Source of the DNA: JASHVB01 sp049522565 | GTDB lineage: Bacteria > Pseudomonadota > Alphaproteobacteria > Acetobacterales > Acetobacteraceae | Length of the DNA: 32,519 nt | Direction: 5' to 3' | Assembly: GCA_049522565.1 (NCBI GenBank) | Contig: JBEKNT010000079.1 | Location: forward strand, 1-32,519 | Part shown: one piece after another, positions 29,143 through 32,519 of the stretch | Layout: the number at the start of each line of letters is the position of its first letter | How positions within the stretch are numbered: the stretch's first letter is position 1 | Program-made: the position numbers and the translations under genes | Notes under the pieces: generated by a model | The model's database searches: none | Told to the model about the DNA's origin: nothing | What the model saw: only the letters and a program-made list of their open reading frames with translations

Positions 29143-31065
29143 ATGGACACGCAGGCCATTGTCTTGGCGTCGCTGCGCGGGTGCCACCTGCTGGCGTTGG
29201 CGTCGTTGTTCGGCACCCTGGTGTCGCTGGCACTGGTCGCCCCGGCCGGCCTGAACGAGGCGGGATGGAACGGCGCCGCCGCAACGACCCTGGCGCGGCA
29301 GCGTCTGGTCGGTCTCGCCAGGTGGTCCGACGCACTGGCGCTGCTGATCGGCGTCGGCTGGATCGTGGTGCAGTCCGCGACGATCGCCGGCACGACAAGC
29401 ATCGGCGGAACCCTCGCCGCGCTGGTGACGGTGGCGCGCGGCACGCAGTTCGGCCATCTCGCATGGCTGCGCCTTCTGCTATTGCTCGTGGCATTCCCGC
29501 TGCTCGGCGGGCGGCGCTGGCGCCTGGTGGCGGCGCTCGTGCTGGCGGGGGCAGCGCTGGCGATGCAGGGCGGCATGGGCCATGCCGGTGCAACCGGAGG
29601 TTCCGTGGGGGCCGTTCTGCTGGTCTCGGAAGGACTGCACCTGCTGGCGGCCGGCGCCTGGCTCGGCGGCCTGCTGCCATTGTTTCTGCTCGTCGGAGCC
29701 CTGCCGCCGCGGGCCGCCGCCACCACCTGCCACAGTTTCACGCCCGTCGGGCTGTGCGCCGTGCTGCTGATCGCCTGCACCGCCGTGGTGCAGGCCTGGC
29801 AGTTGATCGGCGACATCGGCGCCCTGTTCGGCACCGCGTATGGCCGAACCGCGCTGCTGAAACTGGGGCTCTTCCTGCTGCTGCTGGTGCTCGCGGTCAT
29901 CAACCGTTTCGTCCTGACCGAACGGCTGCATGGCGACGCGCAACCGGTCACCCTCCGGCCGCTGCGCGCCTCCCTCGCGGTCGAGACCGTGCTGGGCATC
30001 CTGGTCATCCTGGTCGCCGCGTTGCTGGCTTCGGGCACACCGGCGACGCACGAGACGCCGATCTGGCCGTTCGCGCGGCAACCCAGCCTGGAGCTGGTCT
30101 ACGACTCATACGGCCGCATCCTGCTGCTGCACGCCGTGCTGCCCAGCCTCATCGCCGGCGCGCTCGTGGTGGCCGGCCGGTTCTGGCGCCCGATGTTCTG
30201 GCCGGCGCTGGCGGCGTTTGTCGTCACCCTGGTGTTCGTGGTGCCGAACCTCGGTGCGCTGCTGACGGTCGATGCCTATCCCACGACGTTCGTCGCCTCG
30301 CCGACCGAGTTCGCCGACAGTTCCATCACGCATGGCCAGGCGTTGTTTGCCGCCAACTGCACGGCGTGCCATGGCGCCGACGCGCGCGGCGACGGTCCGG
30401 CGGCGAAATCGCTGCCGGAGCCGCCGGCCGACCTCACCGCGCCGCATTTCTGGGGACACACCGAGGGCGACCTGTTCTGGTACATCGCGCACGGCATCGA
30501 CGCGCCCTCCGGCGCACCGGCGATGCCGGCGTTCGGCACCGTGCTGTCCAGCGGCGACATCTGGGCGCTGATCGACTTCCTGAAGGCGCACAACGCGGGA
30601 TACGGCATGCGCACGACCGGGCGCTGGAGCCAGCCAATCCCGCTGCCGCAGTTCGACGCGATCTGCGCGGACGGCTCCGCCATCGAACGCGACGATCTGC
30701 GCGGCCGCGTGGTGCACATCGTCGCCGCGTCCGGGGGCGTGGTGCCGCCGCCGGCGAACCCGGCGGGGATCGATGTCGCCACCATCGTGCTGGCGCGCGA
30801 TCGCTCGGTGAAGCCGGAGGGCGGCGCGTGCGTCACGGTGGAGCAAACGACGTGGGATGCCTTCGCGGTGGTGCTGGGGGTGGCGCCGGACGCGCTGGCG
30901 GGCACGCAGGCGCTGGCCGACCAGAACGGCTGGCTGCGTGCCCGCTGGCGGCCAGGCGATCCCGGCGACTGGAGCGATCCGCGGGCACTGGCGGCGGTGA
31001 TGCGCGATATCGCCACGCATCCGCTGGCGGTCGCGGCGGGGGGCGGGCATGCCCACCACCATTGA
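29143..31065 (+). CDS. CopD-type copper permease fused to cytochrome c and a C-terminal redoxin-like domain
   Basis: This 640-residue membrane protein starts at 29143, three bases after the copC remnant. Residues 1-375 hold about nine hydrophobic segments and CopD-type features (SEGLHLLAAGAWLGGLLPLF, AYGRTALLKLGLFLLLLVLA). A cytochrome c domain follows, with heme motif CTACH (406-410) and probable axial Met461 (PAMPAF). The last part (FDAICADGSAIERDDLRGRV) looks like a TlpA-type fold lacking the Cys pair, and the protein ends HAHHH. The fusion may couple copper transport to electron transfer (for example Cu(II) reduction); this is inference. No convincing ribosome-binding site is visible, so expression may rely on translation of the upstream remnant frame. 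Confidence 0.9.
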   Translation: MDTQAIVLASLRGCHLLALASLFGTLVSLALVAPAGLNEAGWNGAAATTLARQRLVGLARWSDALALLIGVGWIVVQSATIAGTTSIGGTLAALVTVARGTQFGHLAWLRLLLLLVAFPLLGGRRWRLVAALVLAGAALAMQGGMGHAGATGGSVGAVLLVSEGLHLLAAGAWLGGLLPLFLLVGALPPRAAATTCHSFTPVGLCAVLLIACTAVVQAWQLIGDIGALFGTAYGRTALLKLGLFLLLLVLAVINRFVLTERLHGDAQPVTLRPLRASLAVETVLGILVILVAALLASGTPATHETPIWPFARQPSLELVYDSYGRILLLHAVLPSLIAGALVVAGRFWRPMFWPALAAFVVTLVFVVPNLGALLTVDAYPTTFVASPTEFADSSITHGQALFAANCTACHGADARGDGPAAKSLPEPPADLTAPHFWGHTEGDLFWYIAHGIDAPSGAPAMPAFGTVLSSGDIWALIDFLKAHNAGYGMRTTGRWSQPIPLPQFDAICADGSAIERDDLRGRVVHIVAASGGVVPPPANPAGIDVATIVLARDRSVKPEGGACVTVEQTTWDAFAVVLGVAPDALAGTQALADQNGWLRARWRPGDPGDWSDPRALAAVMRDIATHPLAVAAGGGHAHHH

Positions 31066-31071
31066 AACCAT

Positions 31072-31180
31072 GTCATGGCGCGTTGACCACCGGCCGGCGG
31101 CGGCCGACCCCCCTGGATGAAACTGCGACGCTTACCGGGAGGGGGGAAGAGGCTCCCCCTCCCCTTGTGGGAGGGGGTTG
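31072..31180 (+). repeat. Type D repeat element, copy 2
   Basis: It begins GTCATGGCGCGTTGACCACC, contains GGATGAAACTG, and ends in a GGCTCCCCCTCCCCTTGTGG+GAGGGGG hairpin. It is the inverted counterpart of 10621-10728 and begins seven bases after the copD stop. The hairpin could end transcription of the copper cluster. Confidence 0.8.
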
Positions 31181-31252
31181 GGGGGAGGGGTCCCGCGCCG
31201 CCTGGGTACGTCAACCGTTTTGCCGTGTGGTATGACTCGACTCGGACCGCTG

Positions 31253-31267
31253 GTTCTATATATGTTC
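31253..31267 (+). promoter_or_regulatory. LexA box (GTTC-N7-GTTC)
   Basis: GTTCTATATATGTTC matches the direct-repeat LexA site known for Alphaproteobacteria exactly. It lies 31 bases before the imuA start, and a further GTTC follows at 31270. This predicts SOS induction of the imuA-imuB genes. Confidence 0.88.
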
Positions 31268-31298
31268 CTGTTCCCCGCCGCCCTAGCCGGGTGAACAG

Positions 31299-32108
31299 AT
31301 GGACCTGTCGATCCCCCGCCCGCCCGCCATTAGCCCGCCCGCCGGCAGCGCGATCGCGACCCTCCGGGCGCGCATTGCGCGCATGGAGCATGTCACCGCC
31401 CGCCCGCGCGGCCCCGCCCTGCCGTTGGGGCCGTCGATCGACGCGGTGCTGCCGGCGGGCGGCCTGCCGCCCGGCGCGCTGCACGAGGCGGCCGGCGCCG
31501 GCCCCGACACCGAGCATGGCGCCGCCGCGGCGCTGTTCGTCGCCGGCATCCTGGCCCGCCAGCGCGGCCCGGTGCTGTGGGTGGTGGAACATGCCGACCT
31601 GTTCGCCCCCGGCTTGGCCGCCGCCGGCCTGCACCCGGACCGGGTGATCTACGCCGAGGCCGGCAAGCCGGATGCTGTCCTGCAAGCCATGGAGGAAGGC
31701 CTGCGGCAGCCCGGTCTCGCCGGCGTGGTGGGGGAGATCGGCGGCCGCCTGACGCTGACCGCCTCGCGCCGCTTGCAACTTGCCGCGGAAACCGCCGGCG
31801 TCATCGCCTTCGCCCTGCGCCGCAGCCGCAAGCATGACGACCCCGCGCTGGCGGAGCCGTCCGCCGCCGTCACAAGCTGGCGGCTGACCGCCCTGCCGTC
31901 GCCGCCGCCCTTGCCGCAGGCGCCCGATACCCCCGGCCTGGGGCGGCAGCGCTGGCGGCTGGAACTGGTGCGCTGCCGCGGGGGGAAACCATCGTCCTGG
32001 ATCGTGGAGGCATGCGATGCGACGGGTCGTCTCGGTCTGGTTGCCGACATTGGCGACGGATCGGCTGCGCCGGCACGGCAACGTTCCCGCAACGCAAGCG
32101 GGAGCTGA
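31299..32108 (+). CDS. imuA: ImuA, SOS mutagenesis accessory protein
   Basis: This 269-residue RecA/SulA-like protein works with ImuB and DnaE2 in damage-induced mutagenesis. It starts at 31299 behind the LexA box. Typical features are ATLRARIARMEHVTARPRGP, LPAGGLPPGALHEAAGAGPD, GPVLWVVEHADLFAPGLAAA, DRVIYAEAGKPDAVLQAMEE and GVIAFALRRSRK. The C-terminus RWRLELVRCRGGKPSSWIVEACDATGRLGLVAD is also characteristic. It overlaps imuB by 92 bp in a different frame. The product appears complete. Confidence 0.92.
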   Translation: MDLSIPRPPAISPPAGSAIATLRARIARMEHVTARPRGPALPLGPSIDAVLPAGGLPPGALHEAAGAGPDTEHGAAAALFVAGILARQRGPVLWVVEHADLFAPGLAAAGLHPDRVIYAEAGKPDAVLQAMEEGLRQPGLAGVVGEIGGRLTLTASRRLQLAAETAGVIAFALRRSRKHDDPALAEPSAAVTSWRLTALPSPPPLPQAPDTPGLGRQRWRLELVRCRGGKPSSWIVEACDATGRLGLVADIGDGSAAPARQRSRNASGS

Positions 32109-32502
32109 CGGACCGCTGGTCACCACGGCGCATGACGGGCGCCGCATGGTGGTGGCGGCGGTTGACGCGGCGGCGGCGGCGCTGGGCCTGCATGCCGGCA
32201 TGCCGCTCGCCCAGGCACAGGCGCTGGTGCCCGGGCTGGAGGCGGGGCTCCGTCCGGCCGAACCGGAGGCCGACGCCGCGGCGCTGGGACGCCTCGCCGC
32301 CTGGTGCCTGCGCTATGCGCCGCTGAGTGCGGCCGATGCGCCGGACGGCATCTGGCTCGACGTTACCGGCTGTGCGCATCTGCATGGCGGCGAGACGAAG
32401 CTGTTGCGTGACCTGGTCGGCCGGCTGGCCGCGCAGGGGATCGCCGCCCATGCCGCGGCCGCCGACACCCCCGGCGCCGCGCATGCGGTGGCACGGTTCT
32501 GA
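32017..32502 (+). pseudogene. imuB: ImuB (Y-family polymerase-like), stopped early
   Basis: From the ATG at 32017 (GGAGG eight bases upstream) the frame encodes an ImuB N-terminus: MRRVVSVWLPTLATDRLRRH, AVDAAAAALGLHAGMPLAQA, WCLRYAPLSAADAPDGIWLD+VTGCAHL. It stops at TGA 32500-32502 after 161 codons, right after AAAADTPGAAHAVARF, where intact ImuB continues for roughly 300 more residues. The 17 bases after the stop are C-rich (ATCCTCCCCCTC) and resemble the hairpin part of the type D repeats. Insertion of a repeat, a frameshift, or sequencing error are all possible. The window ends here, so it cannot be settled. Confidence 0.75.
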
Positions 32503-32519
32503 GTACCATCCTCCCCCTC

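Noticed and set aside
30276..32201. A 641-codon minus-strand open frame across copD, the type D repeat and imuA
   Set aside because: It crosses two well-supported plus-strand genes and a repeat, with low-complexity Arg/Ala/Gly-rich product and no family features.

Overview
The window is GC-rich (roughly two-thirds G+C), densely coding DNA with frequent GTG starts and 4-bp stop/start overlaps. A GTTC-N7-GTTC LexA box in front of imuA/imuB, many imperfect palindromic repeats and the protein repertoire all point to an alphaproteobacterium, most likely Acetobacteraceae/Rhodospirillales. That placement is an inference from style and homology recall, not from a marker gene.

Layout. (1) 1-9381, minus strand: a sulfur-scavenging supra-operon. 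In transcription order it carries a degenerate ABC ATPase, two tandem sulfonate-binding proteins, SsuD, SsuC, SsuB, then Sbp, CysT, CysW and CysA (the last runs off the left edge). Organosulfonate uptake and desulfonation are thus joined to sulfate uptake. (2) 9382-12814: the operon's control region, a small conserved protein, repeat-filled intergenic DNA, an Rrf2-type Fe-S-like regulator, and a divergent FAD/NAD(P)-binding protein. The ssu promoter region and the FAD-gene promoter region share a 30-bp block identical at 23 positions, so these units look co-regulated. (3) 13012-15934: an OmpR-type response regulator and histidine kinase, divergent from a Met-rich Spy/CpxP-like periplasmic protein; the kinase sensor domain also has a His/Met-rich stretch. 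(4) 16165-17930: two sugar-type ABC permeases without their ATPase or binding protein. (5) 18115-21964: a peroxiredoxin-like/2OG-Fe(II) oxygenase fusion, a sulfotransferase and a TPR-glycosyltransferase-like protein, all on the minus strand. (6) 22204-24593: a GST and a VOC protein (overlapping genes), then a convergent exported DJ-1/PfpI-type protein. (7) 24920-31065: a copper-handling cluster: DUF2946-like protein, CopC-PCuAC fusion, second DUF2946-like protein, outer-membrane barrel, TlpA-like thioredoxin, a convergent MORN protein, a copC remnant cut by a palindromic element, and a CopD-cytochrome c fusion. (8) 31253-32502: a LexA-controlled imuA-imuB pair, with imuB stopping far too early.

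A recurring theme is short palindromic elements of at least five sequence types. Most sit between genes. One appears to be inserted in frame within ssuC (189 bp, a multiple of three), one truncates copC, and a similar C-rich sequence begins where imuB stops. The leading candidates for something new are these coding-region insertions, the degenerate ATPase at the head of the ssu operon, the putative Rrf2 sulfur regulon, and the compact copper cluster. No tRNA, rRNA, CRISPR array or transposase gene was seen.
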